Assembly (NCBI RefSeq): GCF_000348905.1
Contig: NZ_AOFT01000004.1
Span: 124,001 to 188,000, forward strand
Origin: Bhargavaea cecembensis DSE10
GTDB lineage: Bacteria > Bacillota > Bacilli > Bacillales_A > Planococcaceae
Reading direction: 5' to 3'
Length of the DNA stretch: 64,000 nt
The notes below the pieces were generated by a model that ran no database searches, was not told the DNA's origin, and saw only the letters and a program-made list of their open reading frames with translations. Position numbers and translations under genes: made by a program. This document shows, one piece after another, positions 17,136 through 25,029 of this stretch. Every line of letters starts with the position of its first letter. The stretch's first letter is position 1.

Positions 17136-17990
17136 TTATGAACGGACAGCGTCTTCCGCCGTCACTGAAATTCCGTAATCCATGTCCGCGTCTAGCTCGC
17201 TTTCATGGTTATAAAACGCCCGCAGTTTCTTTACTGCATCTTCAGGCGGCTTCGCATTGTAGAAGCCTTTCCGTGTCACGGTCACGCCGGAATGCTCTTT
17301 CAGGTCGACAAGTGACTCAGCCATCTTCAGGCCGGCCGCGAATGAGTCAACGACCGGCACATCGCCGATCCGGGATACGCCGTGCGTGGCAAGGAAGACA
17401 TTCAGCGGGCCTTCTCCCGGAACGATGACGTCCGCCCCCTGCCCGATCGCTTTTTCCGCGGATGCGACAAAGCGGTCGATGACCGGCTGGGGATCCTTGA
17501 AGCCTTCAAGTACATCGTAGAATCCGATGTCCGCCTGGATGATCGGTCCGAGCTTGCCGCCGAGCCCGTAACGCTCCGCATTTGACCGGAGCTGGTCCTG
17601 GAGCGGCCCGAGGAAATTCACGATGCCGATGCGGTCCCCGAGCATCGAGGCGATGTGGAACGAAGCCTGTCCGTAGCCGATTACCGGAATATCCACAAGC
17701 GTACGCGCCTCAAGCAGTCCGACGTCGGGGATCGTTCCGATGAAGACGGCGTCATATCCCGCCTTTTCAGCGATGATCGCATTCCGGATAAACTGCTCGC
17801 GATGCAGATTCTGCAGATAGGAATAGGTGATGAAGTGCCCCGGATACTGCTCGGGATAGGTTTTATTGGACATGCCGTGCAGCACGACTTCCACACCCGG
17901 CCGCGCGACTTTCCGGATATGCGCGGTCACGGCATCGCGGTACGCCGGCACTTGCTCGATCGATGTCAGGCTCTGATGCCAGATTTTCAT
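17136..17990 (-). CDS. Asp/Glu (hydantoin) racemase superfamily protein without any cysteine
   Basis: The 284-aa product has the two-domain racemase layout, with VVLHGM near the start, AGYDAVFIGTIPDVGLLEAR in the first half and GADVIVPGEGPLNVF in the second. In true Asp/Glu/hydantoin racemases a Cys sits in each of these two loops; here they are Thr and Glu, and the whole protein contains no Cys. Proton-transfer racemisation is therefore unlikely; a lyase, isomerase or decarboxylase role with another mechanism is possible. GGGGGGAG precedes the ATG at 17990. It is last in the operon that starts at 24739. Confidence 0.75.
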   Translation of the reverse strand: MKIWHQSLTSIEQVPAYRDAVTAHIRKVARPGVEVVLHGMSNKTYPEQYPGHFITYSYLQNLHREQFIRNAIIAEKAGYDAVFIGTIPDVGLLEARTLVDIPVIGYGQASFHIASMLGDRIGIVNFLGPLQDQLRSNAERYGLGGKLGPIIQADIGFYDVLEGFKDPQPVIDRFVASAEKAIGQGADVIVPGEGPLNVFLATHGVSRIGDVPVVDSFAAGLKMAESLVDLKEHSGVTVTRKGFYNAKPPEDAVKKLRAFYNHESELDADMDYGISVTAEDAVRS

Positions 17991-18003
17991 GATTTCTCCC
18001 CCC

Positions 18004-19380
18004 TCATGAGACGACGGCAGACTTGATTGCCGTCCTGACGGCAATCCGGCCGAATATGGCCGCCTTGCCGAGCGAGCTTCCCGTCATATAGCCCGCACCG
18101 TGGAATCCGCCGACCATCTCGCCTGCGGAAAACAGACCGTCGATCGGTTCGCCGAACGGATTCAGAACCTGCGCCTGCTCATTGACGGCGACGCCCGCAT
18201 AAGTGGCGAGCATCGCCACTGTCGTGCGCATCGCGTAGAACGGTGCCCTGTCGAGGACAACCGGTTTACCAAAGTGGTGAGTCAGCGTCCTGCGGCCGAA
18301 CACGTCGTTGTCATTCCGGACAGCGGCATTGTAATCGGCCACCGTCTTTTTCAGTTCACCCGCCGGCAAATTCATGCGCGCGGCGAGGGCGTCAAGTGAC
18401 GGTGCGGACTCGATCAGCCCGAGATCCAGCAGCTTCCGGAAGTCATAGAGTGCATCCCCTTCGACGCCTGCGTCCATCACGTCCTGGTCCCAGATCTGAT
18501 ACGTCTCGCCGTTTTCCTGGCGCAGGGCTTCCGTGCCGATCAGCTTGTAAGAGATCGACTCATTGACGAACCGTCGGGCCTCTTTGTTGACGATGATGGC
18601 GCCCTTATAAAAGGCGAGGGCCTGGGATTTACGAGGCCCGTCCGCTGTCGGATGAAAGCCGTAGGTCCCTTTCAGGTAGGCGTAGTCCCGTGTCCAGGCC
18701 CCCTGTTCGACGGCCATCCGGATTCCGTCGCCGACATTGCCTTTTCCTCCGATCCGGATGGCGCCGTCCAGCTGGGGTGCGACGTCCGAAAGCAATTGTT
18801 TGCTCCGGGAAAAGCCTCCCGCCGTCAGCAAAATTCCATGCGTAGCTTCAGCTTCGAATTCTGTGCCGTCCTGTTCATAAACGACCGTGGTCACACGGCC
18901 GTCCGAATTCTTTTTCAGCCGCCTGACTGGTGCCTCCGTCAGAACCCTGACCTTACCCGATGCTTCCGCCGATAGCTTCAATGTCTCGATGGCCTGTGCG
19001 GGCGTGATCTGGTGTCCGCGGGGGATGCTGTGCCCGCTGACCGCCTGCACGGCATGGAACTGGACTCCTTTGGTCTTCAGCCAACTGTAAGTCTCCAGCT
19101 GATGCCTGCCGTAGGCTTCGACCAGGGCGGTTTCGTTTTTCCCCTCGCCGACCGCGAGCATGTCCGCGACCAGGCTTTCCGGGGTGTCATCGAAACCGGC
19201 TGCCTCCTGAAGATCGGTCCCGGCAAACGCCATGTACCGCCCGCTCAGCAAAGAACTGCCGCCGCATTCGGCTTCTTTTTCAAGCACGAGAACGGAAGCG
19301 CCGTGATCCGCCGCTTCCGCTGCCGCACTCAGTCCGGCCATGCCGGCGCCAACGATGATGAGATCCACCCGTTGGGCCAT
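18004..19380 (-). CDS. Fumarate-reductase-type FAD dehydrogenase B
   Basis: This 458-aa flavoprotein has the dinucleotide fold LIIVGAGMAGLSAAAEAADH, then ECGGSSLLSGRYMAF, and a C-terminal FAD site PIDGLFSAGEMVGGFHGAGY. It belongs to the fumarate reductase / 3-ketosteroid dehydrogenase superfamily and would add or remove a C=C double bond next to a carbonyl. It lacks a heme or signal domain, so it is a soluble cytosolic dehydrogenase. GGAGG lies ten bases before the ATG. It is a distinct subtype from A and C, which resemble TcuA. Confidence 0.8.
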   Translation of the reverse strand: MAQRVDLIIVGAGMAGLSAAAEAADHGASVLVLEKEAECGGSSLLSGRYMAFAGTDLQEAAGFDDTPESLVADMLAVGEGKNETALVEAYGRHQLETYSWLKTKGVQFHAVQAVSGHSIPRGHQITPAQAIETLKLSAEASGKVRVLTEAPVRRLKKNSDGRVTTVVYEQDGTEFEAEATHGILLTAGGFSRSKQLLSDVAPQLDGAIRIGGKGNVGDGIRMAVEQGAWTRDYAYLKGTYGFHPTADGPRKSQALAFYKGAIIVNKEARRFVNESISYKLIGTEALRQENGETYQIWDQDVMDAGVEGDALYDFRKLLDLGLIESAPSLDALAARMNLPAGELKKTVADYNAAVRNDNDVFGRRTLTHHFGKPVVLDRAPFYAMRTTVAMLATYAGVAVNEQAQVLNPFGEPIDGLFSAGEMVGGFHGAGYMTGSSLGKAAIFGRIAVRTAIKSAVVS

Positions 19381-19385
19381 ACCGG

Positions 19386-19835
19386 TCAGGCCTCCGTGAC
19401 TTTAAGTTCTTCCAGGACGGCAAGGCCCGCTTCGCACACTTTCATGTCGTGCGTGTAGTGCCCGCCGCTCACGCCGATTCCGCCGATGCACTCGCCGTCC
19501 AGATGGATCGGGTATCCGCCGCCGAAGATGACGAGGCGCTCTGTGTGGACGATGCCGTGAAGAAGCGGCGGGTCATCCTTGAGTCGGTCGTACCACTCGT
19601 GTGTCGCGCGGTTGTAAGCCGCTGCCGAGAACGCCTTGTTCTGTGCAATGTCGATGCTCAGGATCGGTGCCCCGTCCTGTGCCGTGAAGGCCTTCAGGTT
19701 GCCCGCCTTGTCGACGATGGCAATGCTGAACGGCATGCCGAGTTCCTTCCCTTTCGCTTCTGCCGCTTCCAGCATCTTTTTCGCCAATGTGATGCTCACG
19801 CTCTTGGATTCAACTGCCGTTACAAATTCAGACAT
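19386..19835 (-). CDS. HbpS/GlcG-family (DUF336) protein
   Basis: The 149-aa single-domain protein matches the GlcG/HbpS/PduO-C fold: LAKKMLEAAEAKGKELGMPF, IAIVDKAGNLKAF, then IFGGGYPIHLDGECIGGIGV and GGHYTHDMKVCEAGL. Family members bind heme or cobalamin or sit beside oxidoreductases with uncertain roles. AGGAGGA lies before the ATG at 19835. Six bases separate it from flavoprotein B, so it may be an accessory or cofactor-related partner of that dehydrogenase. Confidence 0.82.
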   Translation of the reverse strand: MSEFVTAVESKSVSITLAKKMLEAAEAKGKELGMPFSIAIVDKAGNLKAFTAQDGAPILSIDIAQNKAFSAAAYNRATHEWYDRLKDDPPLLHGIVHTERLVIFGGGYPIHLDGECIGGIGVSGGHYTHDMKVCEAGLAVLEELKVTEA

Positions 19836-19885
19836 GTCTATTCCTCCTGTAATTGAATGTAGTTGTAGTGGAAATGGGTTCCGTC

Positions 19886-20611
19886 TTACAAACCGACCGG
19901 GCTTCCCGCACCGAATGCATGGACCGAGGATGCCGTGACCGCCCTGGACTTCGGAAGGCAAAGGTCCGTGATCACGTGGGCGATGTCGATCGGCTGGAGC
20001 CAGCCTTCCTTGTTCAGGTCAGGTCCCAGCTCGCTTGTCATCTTCGTGTCAACCGGACCCGGGCAAACCGCGTTCACACGGATGCCGTGGCCTTTGAGTT
20101 CCTCTCCGAGCGCCTTGGAAAATCCGATGACGGCGTGCTTGGACGAGATATAGGCACTGCGGTCCGGCCCGCCTTTTGTGCCCCAGATGGAGGATACGTT
20201 GATGATGACGCCATCTTTTCTGGAGATCATGTCGTCCACGAATGCTTTCGTCACATAAAACGGGGCATCCGTATTGACCGCGTGGACCCACCGCCATTCC
20301 TCCGAGGTCGTCTCCGACAGCGGCTTCTTGAGCATCACGCCGGCATTGTTGATGACGATGTCGATCTTGCCGAGCTCCTGTTTCGCCTTGGCCGCGGCCG
20401 CTTCCACATCCGTCTCATTGCTGACGTCGCACGGCACGGCAATGGCTTTCACTCCGTACAGGCGCGCCGCTTCTTCCGCCACTTCCTGGCATTCGGCCAC
20501 ATTGCGCGCGCTGACCGCGATGTCCGCTCCGTGAGATGCCAGCAGCAGGCAGGTTTCCCGGCCGATTCCCCGGCCGCCCCCGGTTACAAATGCCGCTTTT
20601 CCTTTCAGCAT
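19886..20611 (-). CDS. Short-chain dehydrogenase/reductase (SDR)
   Basis: The 241-aa classical SDR shows TGGGRGIG (NAD(P) binding), NNAG, and the catalytic Ser-Tyr-Lys in NVSSIWGTKGGPDRSAYISSK, followed by VNAVCPGPVDT. It interconverts a secondary alcohol and a ketone; the FabG-like sequence does not fix the substrate. I start at the ATG at 20611 after GAGGAGTGGGGAT. It lies between flavoproteins C and B, so the alcohol/ketone step probably precedes or follows their desaturation steps. Confidence 0.85.
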   Translation of the reverse strand: MLKGKAAFVTGGGRGIGRETCLLLASHGADIAVSARNVAECQEVAEEAARLYGVKAIAVPCDVSNETDVEAAAAKAKQELGKIDIVINNAGVMLKKPLSETTSEEWRWVHAVNTDAPFYVTKAFVDDMISRKDGVIINVSSIWGTKGGPDRSAYISSKHAVIGFSKALGEELKGHGIRVNAVCPGPVDTKMTSELGPDLNKEGWLQPIDIAHVITDLCLPKSRAVTASSVHAFGAGSPVGL

Positions 20612-20622
20612 ATCCCCACTCC

Positions 20623-22044
20623 TCATGTCAGCATTTTGGTCGCCTGCGCGACATATTCGACCGCGTTCTCACCGGCACGCTTACCGTATACGAGGCCTCG
20701 CAGGACCGAGGTGCCTCCCGGATACTTGCCGTAGTAGAGCCCGGTCATTTCACCTGCCGCATACAGGCCCGGGATCGGCTGGTTGTCATTCGAGACGACT
20801 CGGCCTTCCGTATCGGTCGCGATGCCGCCGTTCGTGAACACGTTGCAGCAGATGACCGGATAGGCGATAAACGGCCCCTGGTCGATTGTGATCGCCCAGT
20901 TCGACTTTGGCGGATTGATGCCGACCGCTTTCTTGCCGTCTTTTTTGTTGTGGATGAATTCGCCCGGCTGGACAGCCGCATTAAATTCCGCAACGGTCTT
21001 CGCCAGCGCTTCCGGCGGGATCGACAGCTTCTCTGCAAGCTCTTCGATCGATTCGCCCGTGATCGGCGGCTGTTCCGTCTGAAGGGCTTCCTCGTAATCC
21101 GGAATATCGTACAGCTTCTGGTCGGTGATCATATAGGCGATATGATTCGGGCACTCGTAAAAGATCTTGCGCGCGACCGCTTCATACTGCTCATCGATCG
21201 TCGTTTCCCCTTCATCGGTGAAGCGCTCGCCGTTCTGGTTGACGAGGATGGCATACGGATACGTCATCACGCCCGCTTCCTCGCGGTTGCTTCGCGGATC
21301 GACCGGCTCCGCATGGAAGGAATCCCACTGTCCGCCGCCCTTCGCGCCGACACGGAGCATCATGCTGATCGCCTCGCCCTTGTTGTACAGGCCGCCTTCC
21401 GCAACCGTCGGGATCTTATGGGCATCGCGCCCGATGTACTTGGCCATCATCTCGTGGCTGCCCTGGAAACCGCCGGATGCGCAGATGACAGAATTGACGT
21501 TGAGCCGGATCGATTCACCGCCCTCGATGCGGACACGGAGATGGTCGACCGCGCCGTCATCGTTCAGGCCGAGATCCCAGACCGTCGCTTCATAGATGAT
21601 CTCTACGCCGAGTGCGCGTGCCCGGAGCGACAGCGTATCGATCAGTGCGCGGCCGCCGCCGACCGGAAGCAGCCGGGGCTTTGATGCGGTCAGGAACATC
21701 GTCGGCAGGTAGTCGAACTCCACGCCTTTCGACTCCACCCAGCGAAGTGTCGGGCCCGCATTTTCATGCAAGGTCTCGATATACGCACGGTCGGAATAGT
21801 TGTCCGAGAACGCCAGCATGTCCTCCACGAAGTTGGGCGCCGGCGTATCGATGTCCTCCATCCGCATATAGGATGCGGTCCAGCGGGAGTTGCCGCCCCG
21901 GTTGTCGAAATCGGCACGCTCCAGAATGACGATTTTCAGGTCCTCGTTTTCTTCTTTCGCTTTCTCGGCTGCTGCGAGCGCTGCTGCCGTCCCGGCAGAA
22001 CCGCAGCCGACGATGGCGATGTCAAAATCCACTTCACGGCTCAT
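20623..22044 (-). CDS. Fumarate-reductase-type FAD dehydrogenase C (tricarballylate dehydrogenase-like)
   Basis: The 473-aa flavoprotein has FDIAIVGCGSAGTAAALAAA, the TcuA-like DNRGGNSRWTASYMRM, and a C-terminal PIPGLYAAGEMTGLYYGKYP. TcuA oxidises tricarballylate to aconitate and needs a partner to reoxidise its FAD; no TcuB homologue is present. It overlaps the lyase gene upstream by ATGA, with AGGAGG ten bases before the ATG. It may desaturate an acid arising from the ring substrate. Confidence 0.82.
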   Translation of the reverse strand: MSREVDFDIAIVGCGSAGTAAALAAAEKAKEENEDLKIVILERADFDNRGGNSRWTASYMRMEDIDTPAPNFVEDMLAFSDNYSDRAYIETLHENAGPTLRWVESKGVEFDYLPTMFLTASKPRLLPVGGGRALIDTLSLRARALGVEIIYEATVWDLGLNDDGAVDHLRVRIEGGESIRLNVNSVICASGGFQGSHEMMAKYIGRDAHKIPTVAEGGLYNKGEAISMMLRVGAKGGGQWDSFHAEPVDPRSNREEAGVMTYPYAILVNQNGERFTDEGETTIDEQYEAVARKIFYECPNHIAYMITDQKLYDIPDYEEALQTEQPPITGESIEELAEKLSIPPEALAKTVAEFNAAVQPGEFIHNKKDGKKAVGINPPKSNWAITIDQGPFIAYPVICCNVFTNGGIATDTEGRVVSNDNQPIPGLYAAGEMTGLYYGKYPGGTSVLRGLVYGKRAGENAVEYVAQATKMLT

Positions 22045-22937
22045 GATTGACCAACCTCCTCGAACGTTTCTTCCTGCAGGTATTTGTCTTCCAATGCCTT
22101 GATTTCCTTCAGCTTCACCAGCTCCTGGCGTTCCTGCCACGTGCAGATCAGGGAGTTGATGTTTTCCTGCGACTCGTCACGCCGCAGCACTTCCAGGCTG
22201 TCGCGGACTCCCTTGATGGCGGACCGCAGCACCGTATTGGCGCACAGCATGATGTGGAAGCCCATCGCTTCCGCGTCCTTCAGGGAAACGAGCGGCGTTT
22301 TCCCGCCTTCCACCATGTTGATCAGATGCGGAACGCCCGGGACCGCCTTCGGAATTTCCTTCAGGGCGTCAAGGGATGTCGGTGCTTCGACGAAGATCAC
22401 GTCCGCTCCCGCTTCCTTGTACGCATTCGCCCGGTCAAGCGCATCTTCCAGGCCATTCATCGCTGCCGCATCGGTCCTTGCAATGATTGCGAGATTTTCA
22501 TCCGAACGTGTGTCGACGGCTGCTTTGATCTTGTTCACCATCTCTCCTTTGGAGATGACCGCCTTGCCGCTGAAGTGGCCGCATTTTTTCGGTGATACCT
22601 GGTCCTCGAACTGGATCGCCGATGCCCCTGCCCGCTCGAACTGGCGGACCGTCCGCATGAGATTCAGTGCGTTGCCGAATCCGGTATCCCCGTCGACGAC
22701 GATCGGAATCGTTGTGACATCCGCCATCCGGCTGACGACGTCGGCGATTTCCGTCGACGTTGTCAGACCGACATCCGCCCAGCCCAGCTGGGCATTCGAG
22801 ATGCCTGCGCCTGTCGCATATACCGCCGGGAAGCCGAACTCTTCCACAAGGCGTGCCGTCATCGCGTCATAGGCGCCTGGCAGCAGAAACGCATTCGGTT
22901 GCTGCAATAGTTTTCGGAACTGCTCATTCCGGGTCAT
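22041..22937 (-). CDS. Isocitrate lyase / PEP mutase family C-C lyase
   Basis: This 298-aa (beta/alpha)8 lyase resembles methylisocitrate, dimethylmalate or oxaloacetate lyases. Visible features are LLPGAYDAMTARLVEEFGF, DGDTGFGNALN (metal site), the active-site KKCGH loop, IARTDAAA and VFVEAP-like DVIFVEAPTSL. Such enzymes split a 2-hydroxy acid into an oxo acid or pyruvate plus a second carboxylate. It is coupled to flavoprotein C. With no HOA aldolase in the island, it could supply a retro-aldol-like step on a different intermediate. Confidence 0.83.
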   Translation of the reverse strand: MTRNEQFRKLLQQPNAFLLPGAYDAMTARLVEEFGFPAVYATGAGISNAQLGWADVGLTTSTEIADVVSRMADVTTIPIVVDGDTGFGNALNLMRTVRQFERAGASAIQFEDQVSPKKCGHFSGKAVISKGEMVNKIKAAVDTRSDENLAIIARTDAAAMNGLEDALDRANAYKEAGADVIFVEAPTSLDALKEIPKAVPGVPHLINMVEGGKTPLVSLKDAEAMGFHIMLCANTVLRSAIKGVRDSLEVLRRDESQENINSLICTWQERQELVKLKEIKALEDKYLQEETFEEVGQS

Positions 22938-22952
22938 TCCATCTCCTCCTAT

Positions 22953-23750
22953 TTAAATGGCCGAATAGGCCGGTTCCTTCAGTTCATGGTGCCAGGTGAT
23001 GATTGTCCTGGCGTCTTCCGGCAGGGTCATTCGGCGGAAGTCGATCTTCTCCCTGCAAAGCACGTTGATCATGCCGGTTTTCTCCTCGCCGCCGGATGTG
23101 ACGGTCACCCGGTAAGCACCGGGCGCCGGAAGCGTGTAATACGGCAGCAAACCGTTCCTCGGGCACCATTCAACACGGTATGGTTCGCCGAGCAGCCGGT
23201 TTGCCATGCCGATGTCCCCTTCGGAAAGCGCCTCGCGGATTCGCGTCGAGCTGATCTTCTCCCCGTACAGGTCGACTTTCTCGACGACCGTCACGCTGTA
23301 CGCCCCGTTACCGTCGGCTTCCAAAGTCGAAATGTTGCCGGCGCCCATCTTGCCGTACGTGTAATCAAATCCGCATACGACATGGACCGCATTGAGTCCG
23401 GCCAGGTAGTCGGCGGCGAACCGCTCCGGAGAAAGCACGGCAAAGTCGAGGCTGAACTCAACGATCAGGAAGTAGTCGACACCCAGTTCTTTCAGCTTCT
23501 CTTTCTTCGTTTCAATCGGCATCAGGTAGTCCACCTGCTTTTGGCCGCGGGACAGCACACTCTTCGGATGAGGGAAGAAGCTCATCACGGACAGCGGCAA
23601 CCCTCTGCGGTCTGCTTCCCGCTTCGCTGTCCGGATCACTTCCTGATGGCCGGAATGCAGTCCGTCGAAGAAACCGAGTGCAATCACATGATCGGGAAGA
23701 CTCAGCTGCCAGTGGCTCAGGTTGTCATGGTTGATCTCGATGGTTTTCAT
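22953..23750 (-). CDS. FAD synthetase (RibF N-terminal-like), apparently lacking riboflavin kinase
   Basis: The 265-aa product shows the FMN adenylyltransferase domain of RibF: ALGFFDGLHSGHQEVI (HxGH-type), SFFPHPKSVL, VVCGFDYTYGKMGAG, and SSTRIREALSEGD. The last ~85 residues replace the flavokinase domain but show no GxPTAN motif, so it probably only makes FAD from FMN. A private FAD synthetase beside three FAD dehydrogenases is a sensible cofactor-supply gene. It lies between the dioxygenase at 23786 and the lyase gene. The housekeeping ribF should be elsewhere in the genome. Confidence 0.8.
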   Translation of the reverse strand: MKTIEINHDNLSHWQLSLPDHVIALGFFDGLHSGHQEVIRTAKREADRRGLPLSVMSFFPHPKSVLSRGQKQVDYLMPIETKKEKLKELGVDYFLIVEFSLDFAVLSPERFAADYLAGLNAVHVVCGFDYTYGKMGAGNISTLEADGNGAYSVTVVEKVDLYGEKISSTRIREALSEGDIGMANRLLGEPYRVEWCPRNGLLPYYTLPAPGAYRVTVTSGGEEKTGMINVLCREKIDFRRMTLPEDARTIITWHHELKEPAYSAI

Positions 23751-23785
23751 TCCGCATCACCTCTTCAGTGTGGTCAGTCTGTGGC

Positions 23786-24739
23786 TCAGGCCATGATCGT
23801 CACGTTGTTGTCTTCTTTGTCGGACACCGTGTCGCCCCAGTAGGTGTTGCCGAGGTCACGTTCCGCGAGCGTCCATTCGACCGGCTCCCAGTCCGGCTCG
23901 AAGATCAGGTAGCCGCCTGTGAACAGTTCCACCCTGCAGCCGCTCCCCGGGTCCATGACATATAGGTAAAGTGCCTGTGAAATTCCGTGCTTGCCCGGCC
24001 CGATGAACCGCAGGCCGTTTTCCTTCAGGATGTCCGCCGCCCGCAGGATGTCCTGCGAATCGTCCGACCAGTAGGAGATATGGTGAAGGCGGGCCGGTGA
24101 CGGAAGCGACGGTTTCTGGATAAAGGCGAGGTCGTGAACAAGTGAGGTAACACTCATCCAGCCTGCCAGGACGTTTCCGTCGTCGTCCCGTACATACTCC
24201 CGCATCTTGAAGCCGAGCTGCTCGCGGAGGAAGTCGTACGTCAGTGCAGCGTCCGTATCGGTATGGATATTGACGTGGTCGAACCGGCGGGGAGAGACTC
24301 CCTTGGCCCAGGCCTTGTATGTCTGGTTTTTCAGCACCGAGCGGCGGTGCTCATCCGCTTTCGGTTTTTCCACATCGTAGTAAAGCTCGAACTGGTGGCC
24401 GCTCGGAAGCGGGAAGCGGATCGCTTCCCCGATCCCCGGCGTCGTGCCGGCCTTAACGGTTTCCACTTCGACCCCGTCCTGTTCCAGAAGCTCCCGGAAC
24501 GCCTGCACATCTTCCGGACGCTTTGTCCGCCAGCCGATATGGCGGACCTGTCCGCCGTCCCCCGCTTCAAGCGAGAGCGTATGGTGCTGGAAATCCCCCC
24601 ACGCCCTGAGGTAATGGACGCCGTCTCTTGCTTCCGTCTCCTCCAGGCCGATGACTTCCTTAAAGAACCAAAGCGACTTCTCCAGATCTGATGAGACCAG
24701 TGCAACATGGCCCAGCTTCGCAATTTCCGGACGTGCCAT
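23786..24739 (-). CDS. Extradiol ring-cleavage dioxygenase 2 (VOC family)
   Basis: The 317-aa type I extradiol dioxygenase is first in the operon that continues through the FAD synthetase, lyase, flavoproteins and racemase-like gene. It keeps PRRFDHVN, RLHHISYW and CRVELF (metal triad), and VHD, GKHGIS and LYLYVMDPGSG (second sphere). It is the closest relative of dioxygenase 1 in the window. It has no hydroxylase or hydrolase beside it, so it breaks the three-gene module pattern and probably relies on enzymes from the other operons. Confidence 0.9.
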   Translation of the reverse strand: MARPEIAKLGHVALVSSDLEKSLWFFKEVIGLEETEARDGVHYLRAWGDFQHHTLSLEAGDGGQVRHIGWRTKRPEDVQAFRELLEQDGVEVETVKAGTTPGIGEAIRFPLPSGHQFELYYDVEKPKADEHRRSVLKNQTYKAWAKGVSPRRFDHVNIHTDTDAALTYDFLREQLGFKMREYVRDDDGNVLAGWMSVTSLVHDLAFIQKPSLPSPARLHHISYWSDDSQDILRAADILKENGLRFIGPGKHGISQALYLYVMDPGSGCRVELFTGGYLIFEPDWEPVEWTLAERDLGNTYWGDTVSDKEDNNVTIMA

Positions 24740-24848
24740 TTTCCATCCCCCCGACGCATTTTGTATGCGGTTTCATTTCTGTTGTGTTTATTGTATCTAA
24801 GGAAGTTTTACAGTTGTACAACAGAAAACAACGAGATTCCGATGCTTT

Positions 24849-24866
24849 TCCGGTAGTTTTTATTAG
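24849..24866 (+). promoter_or_regulatory. Shared island motif, copy 3 (dioxygenase 2 operon)
   Basis: TCCGGTAGTTTTTATTAG lies about 110 bases before the dioxygenase 2 start, in the same orientation as copy 2. TACAAT and TGTTGTACAACAG-like elements lie between it and the gene. Confidence 0.55.
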
Positions 24867-24890
24867 TTTTTTCGGAATATTGGTGAGATG

Positions 24891-24990
24891 GCGTTTTCAG
24901 CGGTCATTTTCCGTCCGGCATCCGTAATTTTTCGTCATTCGGTCCGGTAGTCTCGTCATTCGGCTTGGCAATCTCTCCATTTACCTTCTC
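24891..24990. repeat. 21-bp-period degenerate tandem array B
   Basis: Units starting at 24912, 24933, 24954 and 24975 are exactly 21 bases apart, with a weaker one at about 24891. The core is CGTCATTCGG followed by a looser CGGTAGTCT. It lies directly downstream (minus strand) of the hydratase-operon terminator. Confidence 0.7.
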
Positions 24991-24993
24991 CAA

Positions 24994-25022
24994 CAAAAAA
25001 AGGACCGGCCGGATGCCGATCC
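24994..25022 (-). terminator. Terminator of the FAH/hydroxylase 2 operon
   Basis: Stem GGACCGGC / GCCGATCC (25002-25022) is followed on the minus strand by seven T's, right after the hydratase stop. Confidence 0.85.
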
Positions 25023-25029
25023 TCTCCCC

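Noticed and set aside
19853-20734. 293-codon plus-strand frame
   Set aside because: Antisense to the SDR; no ribosome site.
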